From Epilithonimonas sp. JDS (GTDB lineage: Bacteria > Bacteroidota > Bacteroidia > Flavobacteriales > Weeksellaceae), in assembly GCF_021261315.1 (NCBI RefSeq), contig NZ_JAJSAX010000006.1:176279-240278 (forward strand): a DNA stretch of 64,000 nucleotides. Direction: 5' to 3'. The translations under genes were made by a program, and so were the position numbers. The notes under the pieces were generated by a model, which saw only the letters and a program-made list of their open reading frames with translations, searched no databases and was not told the origin of the DNA. Positions 24,882 through 34,187 of this stretch are shown here, one piece after another (within the stretch, counting starts at the first letter, position 1; each line of letters begins with the position of its first letter).

Positions 24882-25412
24882 ATGAAAAAATTTCTGAAAA
24901 TCGTGGGTGTAATTTTGGCAATCTTTATTGCTTATTGTGCCATTGCTATGCTGGTTGTGGACAGCAAAGCACACAATGAACAGTCAATCGTCATCAATGC
25001 ACCGAAAGAAAAAGTCTGGCAGAATGTGAATTCTATGAAAGCATTCAACACCTGGAATCCGTGGATGAAGATGGATCCGAAACTAGTGGTGACTTACAAG
25101 GGCGCGAGTGGGGAAGTTGGTGACGGCTACCACTGGAAAGGTAATGATGATGTGGGAGAAGGTGAGCAGGAAATCACGGCAATTGTTCCGAATGAGAAAG
25201 TGGCGACCAAAATGCATTTTATTGAGCCTATGAATGATACTGCGACTTCTGATCTTCTTCTAGCAACGGAAGGTGCTGGAACCAAAGTGACTTGGACAAT
25301 AGATTATGAGATTGAAACGGTTTTCAAACCGATGAAACCGATGATGACCTGGCAGATGAATAAATCATTCTCAAAAGGTCTTGGAAAATTGAAAGAACTT
25401 GCTGAGAAATAA
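24882..25412 (+). CDS. SRPBCC-family (START/polyketide-cyclase-like) protein
   Basis: 176 residues. One N-terminal membrane helix (about 5-27, VGVILAIFIAYCAIAMLVV) is followed by an SRPBCC ligand-binding domain: SIVINAPKEKVWQNVNSMKA, FNTWNPWMKMDP, and a C-terminal helix. These proteins have a deep hydrophobic pocket, but the ligand is unknown. A stem-loop terminator starts at its stop codon. Confidence 0.85.
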   Translation: MKKFLKIVGVILAIFIAYCAIAMLVVDSKAHNEQSIVINAPKEKVWQNVNSMKAFNTWNPWMKMDPKLVVTYKGASGEVGDGYHWKGNDDVGEGEQEITAIVPNEKVATKMHFIEPMNDTATSDLLLATEGAGTKVTWTIDYEIETVFKPMKPMMTWQMNKSFSKGLGKLKELAEK

Positions 25413-25446
25413 AAAATCGCCCCGATGATTCGGGGCGATTTCATTT
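25412..25446. terminator. Bidirectional terminator between convergent genes
   Basis: AAATCGCCCCGA, short loop, TCGGGGCGATTT flanked by A-run and T-run. It serves the SRPBCC gene (plus) and can serve the amylase gene (minus). Confidence 0.85.
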
Positions 25447-25470
25447 TGAATTTGAAAAATTTATTTTGTC

Positions 25471-28284
25471 TTATTTGATGATCAATTTTGAAACTGCCAA
25501 ACCTTCGTCAGATTTCAACTGAACCATATAGACACCAGACGTCAATCCGTTTACAGAGAATGTTTCGTCTCCTTTAGCAGATTTCATTCCGAATGATTTA
25601 ACCAGCTTTCCGTTAAGATCAAACACGTTGATTTGTCCGTTTTTGGCTTTGTTGTATCTGATTTTTAATAATCCGTCTGTTGCCGGATTCTGAACGATTT
25701 GAAGTGATGTTTTGTTAGCATCAATCTTAGTTTCGTCAGCTGCCAAAGCCGTTTGGTTCCCGAAAATTCTGAATTCGCCCGGCTGAAGAACCACTGTTGT
25801 AGCGGCACTAGCAGACATCGAAGTGTTGTTCATCAAATTGTACCATGTTCCGGAATAAGGAAAGTTTGGTGTCACGGTCTGAGCGGTTGTCGTGAAGTTG
25901 GCAACTACCACGACATTTTTAAGGCTGCTTGCCGGTAGAGCATCATTCCAAATGTAGATTCTTGGTAATAGATTTCCTGATTCTACAGTGAAAGTCGTTG
26001 TGTCAAAAACCTGGCTTGATAGTCTGATTGCCAATATCTTTGACCAAGTATCATAGATTGATTTTCTAGCCGCATCGGTGTCATAACCAAGGGTAAAAGC
26101 TACCGGTTTTGGAGATAGTCTGCAATCGTTGCTGATGGTTCCATTCTCACATCTGTTGATACTGAATTCGTATCCAAGCTCTCCAAACTGCCAGATCATT
26201 TTTGGACCAGGAACTGCTAAGAAAACTGCACCGAATGCCTTTTGTCTTTCCAATGCTGTTGCAAGAGTTCTTACCGATCCATTTCCATAGTTCAGGTTTT
26301 TGAACATTAGACGCTCCTCATCGTGGCTTTCGCCGTAAGTTACATTTCTTCTTTCGCTGAATCCGTGGTTTTCAAAATCCACTCTGTTGAAATTACTGTT
26401 AGAGTCGTAACCCATTGTGTTTTGACCGTAAGGACCAATCAAATTGTCCCACATCATCACACCTTTTCCTTCATTGATTCTGTAATTTGCCCATTGCTGC
26501 TCTTCAGCATCTGAACCCAAATGTTCGAAGATGATGTAAGAACTAGGATCCTGAGCCCATTGATAATCTGAATATAATTTTAATACATCCACTCTGTCCT
26601 GCTGGTAAGAGCCGGTACAACCTTCGTCTGATGCAGTACAGTTTTGCGTAAATCCTTTTGTAAGATCCCAACGGAATCCGTCAACTTTGTATTCTTTGAT
26701 CCACTGCTCAAGAACTCTGTTCACATAATATCTTGTGTCTGGTTTTGAATGATTGAAATCGTAGAAAACACTGTACGCGTGCGTAGCTGTTTGGTTAAAG
26801 TATGGATTATTTGCTGCAACACCACCATAACTTCCATCTGTGCTTGTAGACCAAAGTCTCTCTAATGGCGATCTTCCTGTAGCGTGGTTTAGTGCTACAT
26901 CCAGAATTACTGCAATACCATTTTGATGGCATAGATCAATGAATTCTTTGAATTTTTCTGGTGTTCCGTAAGCTTTATCTAAAGCTAAATGGAATCCAGG
27001 ATTATATCCCCAAGAATTATTTCCGTCAAATTCCATTACCGGCATCAGTTCGATGGCATTGACGTTTAATCCTTTTATGTAAGGGATTTTGTCAATCATT
27101 GCCTGCCAATTTTTTCCTTCGGTAAAATCTCTTACAAGCGCTTCATAAACAATAAGATTTTGTTTTGCAGGTTTCTGGAAGTTGGTTACAGTCCAGTTGT
27201 AAGCAGGTTTCGCAGTCTGAATCACAGAGACATCATATTGCTGTCCGGCAGGATAAGCTGGTAATCCAGGATATGTAGATGCTGTGATATAAGGATCGTC
27301 ATCCGGTGAAAGTACTAATGTAGAATAAGGATCTGCTACTTTTACACCGTCATTAGTTCGGTATTGGAAAGTATAAACCTGTTGAGCTGTCAATCCTGTA
27401 ATTTCTATCCAAAACAGATTGGTGTTATTGGTGTCTCTCTTCATCACATAATTGGAAGAAATCTGCCAGTTGTTGAAACTTCCAAGCACATGGACGTAAT
27501 TTTTAAGAGGTGCATACAAAGCCAATCCCACTTTTGTAGGATCGTTCGGATCATAATTGATCCCTTGTCTCATGTAAGAAGGAATAGCTGCAGATTGAAC
27601 AGTTGGTGTAACTCCAAATGTGAAGTTCGATTTTAAAACAGTACCGTCAGCAACACTGGTTGCAGTCAGTTCCATTTGAGTATCTCCAGTCACCGGATAT
27701 GCTTTGAACATACTGGAAACATTGGTGGCAGTATGAACGGTTACACCATTGGCTTTCAATTCAAAATTTGCCGGAAGAGATGTTCCGTAAGAAATTGGAT
27801 ATGATCCGCCTGAAGCTACAAAACTAATGGAGCCATTTCTTGGTGAGTTGGTTGTAAACTGGAATTTCCCAACTTCGGAATAGATATCCTGAGATTGTCC
27901 GTTTCCGGTTTTGGTTTTGACAAGGAAACCGATTCTGCCCAATCCTGTTCTGTTGTAGAAGGTTTTTGGAACAAATGAAATGGTGTAAGTATCATTTCCG
28001 GAATTGTAAGTCAGTCTGTTTGTTTCACTGGATGCAGTCCACGCTCCGTTGGTAGGACAGTCCACACTGTTGGCGTCATTGGCATCATACGACCAGGACC
28101 ACAGGTAAAGCGCATTGTTGGCAACGCCCCAGGTTGCTTCATTAATACTGCTTCCATTGATGGTAATGGTAATCGATTCGTCTTCGTTGAATGCAGTCGG
28201 AGTGATCGAGTAGGTGACCGTCTGCGTCTGCGCAAAGCTAAGTATCGCAATAAAGAATGCGATAAGATTGTAAAAATTTTTCAT
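25471..28284 (-). CDS. T9SS-secreted GH13 alpha-amylase-family protein
   Basis: 937 residues. The signal peptide ends SFAQ. N-terminal beta-sandwich domains (about 20-350) include a CBM48-like segment with YVHVLGSFNNWQ. The GH13 barrel follows: AVILDVALNH, nucleophile D540 in DGFRWDLTKG, acid/base E587 in YIIFEHLG, and D655 in YGESHDEERL. The C-terminal 80 residues (from about 858) form a Por-secretion-system tail: SLQIVQNPATDGLLKIRY, INVFDLNGKLVKSF and GVYMVQLKS. The protein is therefore exported and attached or released by the type IX system to attack external alpha-glucans. The exact cleavage specificity is not evident. Confidence 0.92.
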   Translation of the reverse strand: MKNFYNLIAFFIAILSFAQTQTVTYSITPTAFNEDESITITINGSSINEATWGVANNALYLWSWSYDANDANSVDCPTNGAWTASSETNRLTYNSGNDTYTISFVPKTFYNRTGLGRIGFLVKTKTGNGQSQDIYSEVGKFQFTTNSPRNGSISFVASGGSYPISYGTSLPANFELKANGVTVHTATNVSSMFKAYPVTGDTQMELTATSVADGTVLKSNFTFGVTPTVQSAAIPSYMRQGINYDPNDPTKVGLALYAPLKNYVHVLGSFNNWQISSNYVMKRDTNNTNLFWIEITGLTAQQVYTFQYRTNDGVKVADPYSTLVLSPDDDPYITASTYPGLPAYPAGQQYDVSVIQTAKPAYNWTVTNFQKPAKQNLIVYEALVRDFTEGKNWQAMIDKIPYIKGLNVNAIELMPVMEFDGNNSWGYNPGFHLALDKAYGTPEKFKEFIDLCHQNGIAVILDVALNHATGRSPLERLWSTSTDGSYGGVAANNPYFNQTATHAYSVFYDFNHSKPDTRYYVNRVLEQWIKEYKVDGFRWDLTKGFTQNCTASDEGCTGSYQQDRVDVLKLYSDYQWAQDPSSYIIFEHLGSDAEEQQWANYRINEGKGVMMWDNLIGPYGQNTMGYDSNSNFNRVDFENHGFSERRNVTYGESHDEERLMFKNLNYGNGSVRTLATALERQKAFGAVFLAVPGPKMIWQFGELGYEFSINRCENGTISNDCRLSPKPVAFTLGYDTDAARKSIYDTWSKILAIRLSSQVFDTTTFTVESGNLLPRIYIWNDALPASSLKNVVVVANFTTTAQTVTPNFPYSGTWYNLMNNTSMSASAATTVVLQPGEFRIFGNQTALAADETKIDANKTSLQIVQNPATDGLLKIRYNKAKNGQINVFDLNGKLVKSFGMKSAKGDETFSVNGLTSGVYMVQLKSDEGLAVSKLIIK

Positions 28285-28693
28285 TGGTCTATATATAAGG
28301 TTTTAAATATATCATTTTTTCATGATTCCCAACAAAATTTATTTTCCTTTAAATTTAAATTTTAAATATTTGATTTTCAATGTTTTATTTAAAGCATTTG
28401 TTTGAAGTCTTTAATGTTTGTCCAGATTATTTTAACCAAATATTAACGTTAAATACACATTTGGATAAAATTTAGTTTATATGATATTTCTGCAGTTTTG
28501 GAAAAATAATCCTATTATAATTTTATAATTCATATTATTTTCTATATTTTTACAACCAAATAGAAAACAATAAACAATTATTTTGATTAAAAAACAGATA
28601 TTATATCTAGCTTGTATTTGATATTCAATTAAAATTATTCGTTTATTTAAAATATTTTGTATTAAATTTAAAAATCAAAAATCAAAATAAATT
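28285..28693. other. AT-rich divergent promoter region
   Basis: About 400 nt between the divergent amylase and Lrp genes, over 75% A+T by eye. It must hold both promoters, but no TTTG/TAnnTTTG pair with good spacing stands out, and no hairpin, repeat-family copy or short gene was found. Confidence 0.4.
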
Positions 28694-29164
28694 ATGAAGA
28701 GTGTATCTGAATCTGGTTACCATTTAGACGGTGTTGATAAAGAAATTGTCTACATGTTAATGGATAATGCTAAAACGTCTCTTGCTCACATTTCAAAACA
28801 TGTTGGCATCTCTACAACAGCCGTTCACCAAAGAATCAAAAAATTGGAGCAGGCTGGCGTAATCGAAAATTCTATTTCTTTCCTTAATCCAAGAAAAATT
28901 GGATATAAAGTGGTTTCTTATATTGGTGTTTTCTTGGATCAGCCAAGTCACTATCAGGATGCGATCAAAAATCTTAATCTTGTAAATGAAGTTGTAGAAG
29001 CACATTACACCACAGGAAATTACACGATTTTCCTAAAAGTCCTTTGTAAGGATAATGACCACCTGATGGAGATTCTGAACAAAATCCAAAAACTGAAAGG
29101 CGTTACCAGAACAGAAACGATTCTTTCTCTGGAGCAAAGTATCAGCAGACAGCTAAAAGTTTAA
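28694..29164 (+). CDS. Lrp/AsnC-family transcriptional regulator
   Basis: 156 residues. The N-terminal winged helix-turn-helix has LDGVDKEIVYMLMDNAKTSL, HISKHVGISTTAVHQRIKKL and AGVIENSI. The C-terminal RAM/AsnC ligand-binding domain is from about 70 to 150, with YTTGNYTIFLKVLCKDNDHL. Such proteins sense amino acids. Its targets are unknown; it is flanked by the amylase gene and deoC but is transcribed alone, as a terminator follows. Confidence 0.9.
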   Translation: MKSVSESGYHLDGVDKEIVYMLMDNAKTSLAHISKHVGISTTAVHQRIKKLEQAGVIENSISFLNPRKIGYKVVSYIGVFLDQPSHYQDAIKNLNLVNEVVEAHYTTGNYTIFLKVLCKDNDHLMEILNKIQKLKGVTRTETILSLEQSISRQLKV

Positions 29165-29180
29165 TGAAAACATATAAAAT

Positions 29181-29217
29181 AAAAAAAGGATGCAAAATAT
29201 TTGTATCCTTTTTTTAT
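29181..29217 (+). terminator. Intrinsic terminator of the Lrp gene
   Basis: AAAAAAAGGATGCAAA, short loop, TTGTATCCTTTTTTT: stem of nine pairs and a long T run. Confidence 0.85.
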
Positions 29218-29271
29218 TTTTGTACTAATAGAAACTGCTCGATTTACGCGCTGAAAAATTAAAATCTGATT

Positions 29272-30015
29272 ATGAAAATCAATCAATATTTAGACTCTAC
29301 ATACCTGAAAACGCCGGAGCAATCCGGACTGACGGAAGAACAGACTTTCGAAAAAGTAAGAGAGCTGACGGATAAAGCCATTACTTACGATTTCAAAGAA
29401 GTAATGATCCGACCGAATTATGTGAAATTAATAAAAGATTATCTGACCTCGAAAAACTCTGATGTTTTGGTAGGAACTGTCATCGGTTTCCACGAAGGAA
29501 CTTATTCTTTGGAGGAGAAACTGGCCGAAGCCAACCAGGCAGTTTTGGATGGCGTGGACGAGTTGGATTATGTCATCAATTATGAAGCATTCAAATCCGG
29601 AAATCTTGATTTGGTAGAAAAAGAATTTGTTGAAGGAACGAAATTAGGTTTGCATTTTGGCAAAACAGTAAAATGGATTATCGAAATTGCTGCACTTTCT
29701 GATGATCAGATTGCTGACTTAACGGCTAATATTTGGAAATGGGCGCAAGAAAATTTTGAAGAAAAAGATTTCGAAAAAATATTCGTCAAATCTTCAACAG
29801 GATTTTATGTGACGGAAGGCGGAAAACCAAACGGAGCCACTTTTGAAGGTGTAAAAATTATGCTGGACAATGCTGGAAGACTTCCCGTAAAAGCTGCAGG
29901 CGGCGTGAAAACTCCGGAAGATGCGGAGAAAATGATCAATTTAGGAATTCAAAGAATCGGAACATCCGCAGCAAAAGCACTTCTCGGCGAAGGCGAAGCT
30001 GGATCGGGATATTGA
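29272..30015 (+). CDS. deoC: Deoxyribose-phosphate aldolase
   Basis: Class I aldolase cleaving 2-deoxyribose-5-phosphate to glyceraldehyde-3-phosphate and acetaldehyde in deoxynucleoside catabolism. It has 247 residues. Schiff-base K173 is in FVKSSTGF, the second active-site Lys K207 in PVKAAGGVKT, and the acidic D99 in DELDYVINY. Length and blocks are those of bacterial DeoC. Single-gene unit followed by a strong terminator. Confidence 0.95.
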   Translation: MKINQYLDSTYLKTPEQSGLTEEQTFEKVRELTDKAITYDFKEVMIRPNYVKLIKDYLTSKNSDVLVGTVIGFHEGTYSLEEKLAEANQAVLDGVDELDYVINYEAFKSGNLDLVEKEFVEGTKLGLHFGKTVKWIIEIAALSDDQIADLTANIWKWAQENFEEKDFEKIFVKSSTGFYVTEGGKPNGATFEGVKIMLDNAGRLPVKAAGGVKTPEDAEKMINLGIQRIGTSAAKALLGEGEAGSGY

Positions 30016-30033
30016 ATTTATCTATAGAACGTA

Positions 30034-30066
30034 AACCTCCCGAAAGTGATTTTGGGAGGTTTTTTT
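30034..30066 (+). terminator. Intrinsic terminator of deoC
   Basis: AACCTCCCGAAA, loop, TTTGGGAGGTTTTTTT. Confidence 0.88.
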
Positions 30067-30082
30067 ATGTTTAAATTTTAAA

Positions 30083-31243
30083 TTAATGTCTGCCAAAAAA
30101 CTCAAGCATCTTTTCCAAAGCATTTTCAGAATGCATTTTTTCTCCGTTTTCAAGAGACTCCTGTGTGGCTTGTGATGCTCTTTTTCTCATATTAATTTCA
30201 TATTCAGAAATAGCTTCTGTCAAAGAATTGTATTTTTCCGAAGTCAGATATTCGCTCAATTCCAAAGCATCCAACATCGCCATATTCGCACCTTCACCAG
30301 CAAAAGGCGGCATTACGTGGGCAGCATCGCCAATCATTGTTAAGTTGGATTGAGTTTTCCAGTTTTGATTCAAAGGCATATAATATATAGGACGCGGCAC
30401 GAAAGGTAATTCTGCATTCTCAAACAGCTCATACCAAAAGTTGCTCCATTCATTATAAGCGGTTTTGAACCAATTGAGAATTTGGAGTTTATCAGAAAAA
30501 TCCAAACCACTTTCGATTTCCCAATTTTCCTGAGCCTTAAAGCTGGCATAGAAACCAAGGTCGCCATTGCCTTTTTGTCCCATCAAAATATTTTTCCCGT
30601 TTCCGAAAGCCATTATTTTTCCGCCATCGATTAATTTATCAATAGCAGGGACTTTCGTCTTCGATTGACAGATATTCCCTTCCAGCATTACAATTCCAGA
30701 AAAGATTGGTTTAATGTCTGTAATGTACGGGCGGATTTTGGAATTGGCACCATCAGAAGCAATCACAATATCTGCATAAACGGATTCTTTATTTTTGAAA
30801 TGTAAAAGCCACCCATTATTCTGCTTTTCTATCGCGATAAAATGACTGTTCCAAATCACCGTTTCAGGCTCCAGAGATTCCAGCAATATTTTCCTTAATG
30901 AGCCGCGATCGATCTCCGGACGGAAATGTTCGTGGCCAAAATTTTCCTTAAGATTAGTTTCATGATCGCTGTAAAAAACTTCTGCCTTTGCATTGACGAT
31001 CAATGTTTTGTCTGCGCCTAGAAGAAAATTTTCTTTGAATTCAGCTAAGAGATCAGCTTTTCGAATTGCAGCCAGTCCGGAATCCTCATGCAAATCCAAA
31101 GGTGAACCCTGGACTCTCGCATTTTTATCAAATTCTCTTTCGTAAACTTTAACATCTGCACCTTTCATTTGTAAAAGTCTTGCTAAAGTCAGTCCGCCGG
31201 GACCACCGCCGACAATGGCGATTGATTTATTATTGATGAGCAT
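30083..31243 (-). CDS. TetX-like FAD-dependent monooxygenase
   Basis: 386 residues, the length of Tet(X) proteins. The FAD-binding start SIAIVGGGPGGLTLARLLQM, the RVQGSPLDLHEDSG segment (Tet(X) has an equivalent LDLHKGSG), the second flavin motif in MIGDAAHVMPPFAGEGAN and the C-terminal helix with RASQATQESLENGEKMH all follow the Tet(X) layout. Tet(X) hydroxylates tetracyclines, but many chromosomal relatives in this family act on other aromatic compounds, so resistance is not established. It lies 24 nt after an AraC regulator and may be controlled by it. Confidence 0.85.
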   Translation of the reverse strand: MLINNKSIAIVGGGPGGLTLARLLQMKGADVKVYEREFDKNARVQGSPLDLHEDSGLAAIRKADLLAEFKENFLLGADKTLIVNAKAEVFYSDHETNLKENFGHEHFRPEIDRGSLRKILLESLEPETVIWNSHFIAIEKQNNGWLLHFKNKESVYADIVIASDGANSKIRPYITDIKPIFSGIVMLEGNICQSKTKVPAIDKLIDGGKIMAFGNGKNILMGQKGNGDLGFYASFKAQENWEIESGLDFSDKLQILNWFKTAYNEWSNFWYELFENAELPFVPRPIYYMPLNQNWKTQSNLTMIGDAAHVMPPFAGEGANMAMLDALELSEYLTSEKYNSLTEAISEYEINMRKRASQATQESLENGEKMHSENALEKMLEFFGRH

Positions 31244-31267
31244 AATTTTAAATTATATGCTGCAAAA

Positions 31268-32020
31268 TTACTTCGTGTGGTAAACCAAAAATTGTAAAAA
31301 TCGGTCGTTTTGATTTTTGAACAGTTCTTTAGGAGAAACGCCAGACAGTTTTTTGATTTCTTTGATGAAATGAGACTGGTCTGTAAAATTAAGCTGCGGA
31401 TAAAGATTGCCGTCTTTGATATGAAAAAGAGAAGCCTGAAACCGAAGGATATTACAGTAATATTTTAACGAAATCCCCAAATGCTTTTTGAAATAACGGT
31501 TGATCTGACGCTCTTCCCAAACTATTTTTTCTGAAAGTTCCTTAATGTTAATTTCTCCATCAGTCTCAAAGATCAAATTGAATAATTTCAATTTTCGTTC
31601 ATCAATTTCTTTTGGTAAAAGTGAATGGATTTTAGTTGATGCTTTTTCGCAAAATATTTCGAAATCATCCAGGTCATCAATATTGAAATCCCAAAAATCA
31701 TTGGGCAATGCCATTCCGCTATTGACTAACTCCGCAATCGACTGGTGAAGAATATATTCCAGTGCCAGCGGATTGAAGCTGATGGAAAAGAAAGAAGTAA
31801 TATCCAGCTTCGGCGTTGGCTTTGGTCTTGTTTCCAAACCCATCAGTACAATTTGAAGCTGGTTATCCCTTGTTTTATAGAAAAGTAAATCGATTTTTCC
31901 GTTAGGAATTACGATGCCTTCTTTTTGAGTTGACAGATTTTGAAGGGATGAAAAACAATACACAAAATCAGCAATTGACTGATCTGGCTTGATGAGTCTG
32001 TATTTTAATTCTTCGTCCAT
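31268..32020 (-). CDS. AraC-family transcriptional regulator
   Basis: 250 residues. The N-terminal half has the pattern IKPDQSIADFVYCFSS and VIPNGKIDLLFYK, as in the DUF6597-type sensor domain. The C-terminal AraC DNA-binding domain contains IKELSEKIVWEERQINRYFK, HLGISLKYYCNILRFQ and LNFTDQSHFIKEIKKLSGVS. It sits between a VOC-family gene and a TetX-like monooxygenase gene (gaps of 20 and 24 nt), so probably regulates this small unit. Confidence 0.88.
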   Translation of the reverse strand: MDEELKYRLIKPDQSIADFVYCFSSLQNLSTQKEGIVIPNGKIDLLFYKTRDNQLQIVLMGLETRPKPTPKLDITSFFSISFNPLALEYILHQSIAELVNSGMALPNDFWDFNIDDLDDFEIFCEKASTKIHSLLPKEIDERKLKLFNLIFETDGEINIKELSEKIVWEERQINRYFKKHLGISLKYYCNILRFQASLFHIKDGNLYPQLNFTDQSHFIKEIKKLSGVSPKELFKNQNDRFLQFLVYHTK

Positions 32021-32040
32021 TTTTTATCTGTCAGGAAATA

Positions 32041-32442
32041 TTATTTACTTTCAGAAGGTTCCCAAAGTTCTATTTTGTTGTCATCGGAATCTAGGATGTG
32101 AACAAATTTTCCATAATCGGAATCTTCGATTTCATCTAGAATAGTGACGCCGTTATCTCTCAGATTTTTCACCAGTTCTTCAATATTTTGAACGCGGTAA
32201 TTGATCATAAATTCCTTTTTGGACGGTGAAAAATAACTACTTCCCGTTTTGAATGGACTCCATTGCATAGACTCAATGATGTCGGTATCATTATGATTTC
32301 TCGATTCGAAAGTGGCGCCCCATTCCGTGGTATCAATTCCCAGATTTTTAGCGTACCAGTCTCTGGTTTCTTTAGGATCATCGGAATAAAAGAAAATACC
32401 GCCAATGCCGGTTACTTTTGGTATTTTGTCTGAGTTTTCCAT
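32041..32442 (-). CDS. VOC-family (glyoxalase/bleomycin-resistance fold) protein
   Basis: 133 residues. Two beta-alpha-beta-beta-beta modules: VTGIGGIFFYSDDPKETRDW with YAKNLGI at the start, and the ending FVHILDSDDNKIELWEP, the usual Glu-containing metal-ligand strand. The VOC superfamily includes lyases, dioxygenases and drug-binding proteins, so the substrate is open. It is the first gene of the unit with the AraC regulator and TetX-like enzyme. Confidence 0.87.
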   Translation of the reverse strand: MENSDKIPKVTGIGGIFFYSDDPKETRDWYAKNLGIDTTEWGATFESRNHNDTDIIESMQWSPFKTGSSYFSPSKKEFMINYRVQNIEELVKNLRDNGVTILDEIEDSDYGKFVHILDSDDNKIELWEPSESK

Positions 32443-32498
32443 ATTGTAATTTGTAATAGTCTAATTTTAAATCAAATATAAAGATTTTAAACCAAAAT

Positions 32499-33968
32499 TT
32501 ACTCAGCCACCCAAACACTCACATTCCCCGCAGGACAAGGAAAATCTGCCCAGCCATCTTCCCTGATTGTAACTTTATCTTCCAAATGTCCGGTGAAATC
32601 GTAGAAAGTCTTTCCCGCATATCGTTTTCCAATTTCCATTGGTTTGTGATAAGCATCCTTATTACTCAAAACAACCGCACAGCCAGAATGTTCATCGTCA
32701 CCTTCCCGTACCCAACCTAGACAATGTGCATCTTCAAAATAATCTTTCTGATTGCCGTATGCAAAATCTCTCCTTGCTTTGATCAGTTCCTCAATTGCGT
32801 CAACTTTATCAAGATGAATTTCGTATTCATTGCCATCTTTCCCATTATCCTTATAACTTGCGCCATAAAGATCAGGATAGAAAACACAAGGATAACCGTC
32901 TTGTCTTAACAAAATCAAGGCATACGCTAAAGGTTTGAACCATGTTTCAACGGGCGCTTCCAAAGCCTGCAGCGGCTGCGTATCGTGATTGTCAACGACC
33001 GTAACGGCTTTATCGGGATGAGAACCCAGCAGAGTTTCCTTAAAAATATTTCTCAGATCATAATCCGGCGTTTTTGAAGCCGTGTGGAGATTATTTTGAA
33101 GCGAAGAATCGAACAGGCTCATACAACCCTCAGTAGAATCTATGTAAGCTTCCAAAAGCGGCAGCAATCCCGGCGCCCAATATTCGCCGACAGCAAAAAT
33201 ATTTTTCCCTGTGTTCGAACGCAAAAGTGTCAGCCATTCTCTGTAAAATCCCGGCGAAATATGTTTCACGGCGTCCAGTCGTACCCCATCATAATCTGTT
33301 TGATCGTGGTACCATTTTGCCCAGTGATTCAGTTCTTCGCGGACGAAAGGATTGCGGTGTTCAATGTCGTTGTACATCAGGTAATCATAATTTCCTTTTT
33401 CATTATCGATGATTTCGTCCCAGCCATTACTGAAATCATTAAAGATTCTGTAGATGCCGGAATCCATTCCTTCCGCATAGTCTACACCGGTAAAACAAGT
33501 GAAATTCCATTTGAAGTTGGAATAAGTATCGCCTCTTCCAGGGAAAGTAAATTTGGTGTAAGACTCGATGTCGATGACTTCGGAGATGACTTTTTCCCTG
33601 TTGTTCTCATCCACTTTCACCGCCTTGAATTTCTCCAGCTCATCGCCGCCCGCTTTGTGGTTGAGAACTACATCTGCAATGACCTGAATGTTTTTTTCTT
33701 TCAGCGATTTGACTGCTTTAATGTATTCTTCTTTTGTACCGTATTTTGTGGGAATGCTGTTTTTCTGGTCAAATTCCCCAAGGTCGAACAAGTCATAAGG
33801 ATCATAGCCTACGGACATAGCTCCGGACGTGCTTTTATATGCTGGCGGAAGCCAGGCTGCGGTGATGCCGAGATCGGCAAGATATTGTGATTGGTCTTTT
33901 ACGTGTTTCCAAAGGAATGAGTCGCCATCGGTGTACCAATGGAAAAACTGTATCATAGTTCCGTTCAT
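32499..33968 (-). CDS. Cytoplasmic alpha-amylase (GH13)
   Basis: 489 residues from ATG 33968 (MNGTMIQFFHWYTDGDSFLW); an extension to 34010 is open but lacks conserved sequence. Catalytic residues are D232 in GVRLDAVKHI, E262 in AVGEYW and D329 in VVDNHDTQP. VIADVVLNHKAGGD is the first conserved region. No signal peptide, which marks it as the intracellular liquefying type that breaks internal or imported maltodextrins. It complements the secreted amylase at 25471. Confidence 0.92.
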   Translation of the reverse strand: MNGTMIQFFHWYTDGDSFLWKHVKDQSQYLADLGITAAWLPPAYKSTSGAMSVGYDPYDLFDLGEFDQKNSIPTKYGTKEEYIKAVKSLKEKNIQVIADVVLNHKAGGDELEKFKAVKVDENNREKVISEVIDIESYTKFTFPGRGDTYSNFKWNFTCFTGVDYAEGMDSGIYRIFNDFSNGWDEIIDNEKGNYDYLMYNDIEHRNPFVREELNHWAKWYHDQTDYDGVRLDAVKHISPGFYREWLTLLRSNTGKNIFAVGEYWAPGLLPLLEAYIDSTEGCMSLFDSSLQNNLHTASKTPDYDLRNIFKETLLGSHPDKAVTVVDNHDTQPLQALEAPVETWFKPLAYALILLRQDGYPCVFYPDLYGASYKDNGKDGNEYEIHLDKVDAIEELIKARRDFAYGNQKDYFEDAHCLGWVREGDDEHSGCAVVLSNKDAYHKPMEIGKRYAGKTFYDFTGHLEDKVTIREDGWADFPCPAGNVSVWVAE

Positions 33969-34100
33969 AAGAATGTAGATTTTTTCAGATTGTTTGATTT
34001 GATTTCTCAACTATAGAAAATATCACGCCAAGGCGTAATGGAACGCAGATTCAAGATAAAAGTCATATTTGTAAAAATTACGAGCTTGTCAGAAAAAATA

Positions 34101-34180
34101 ATTTGGGCGTCTGTATCCGTCTTCCGCTTCCTCCCGCTTTTACATCGGGATCCTATCAAGCCGGGGCGCGCTTCGCAAAA
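34101..34180. repeat. Dispersed repeat family, opposite orientation
   Basis: Begins ATTTGGGCGTCTGTATCCGT, CTTCCGC, which is the reverse complement of the right end of the 24699-24809 copy (there GCGGATAAAGGCGCCCCAAA). It then has CCCGCTTTTACATCGGGAT and GCCGGGGCGCGCTTCGC. It lies between dinB and the amylase gene; just upstream (34011-34060) is a CGCCAAGGCG word. Confidence 0.55.
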
Positions 34181-34187
34181 TTGAAGA

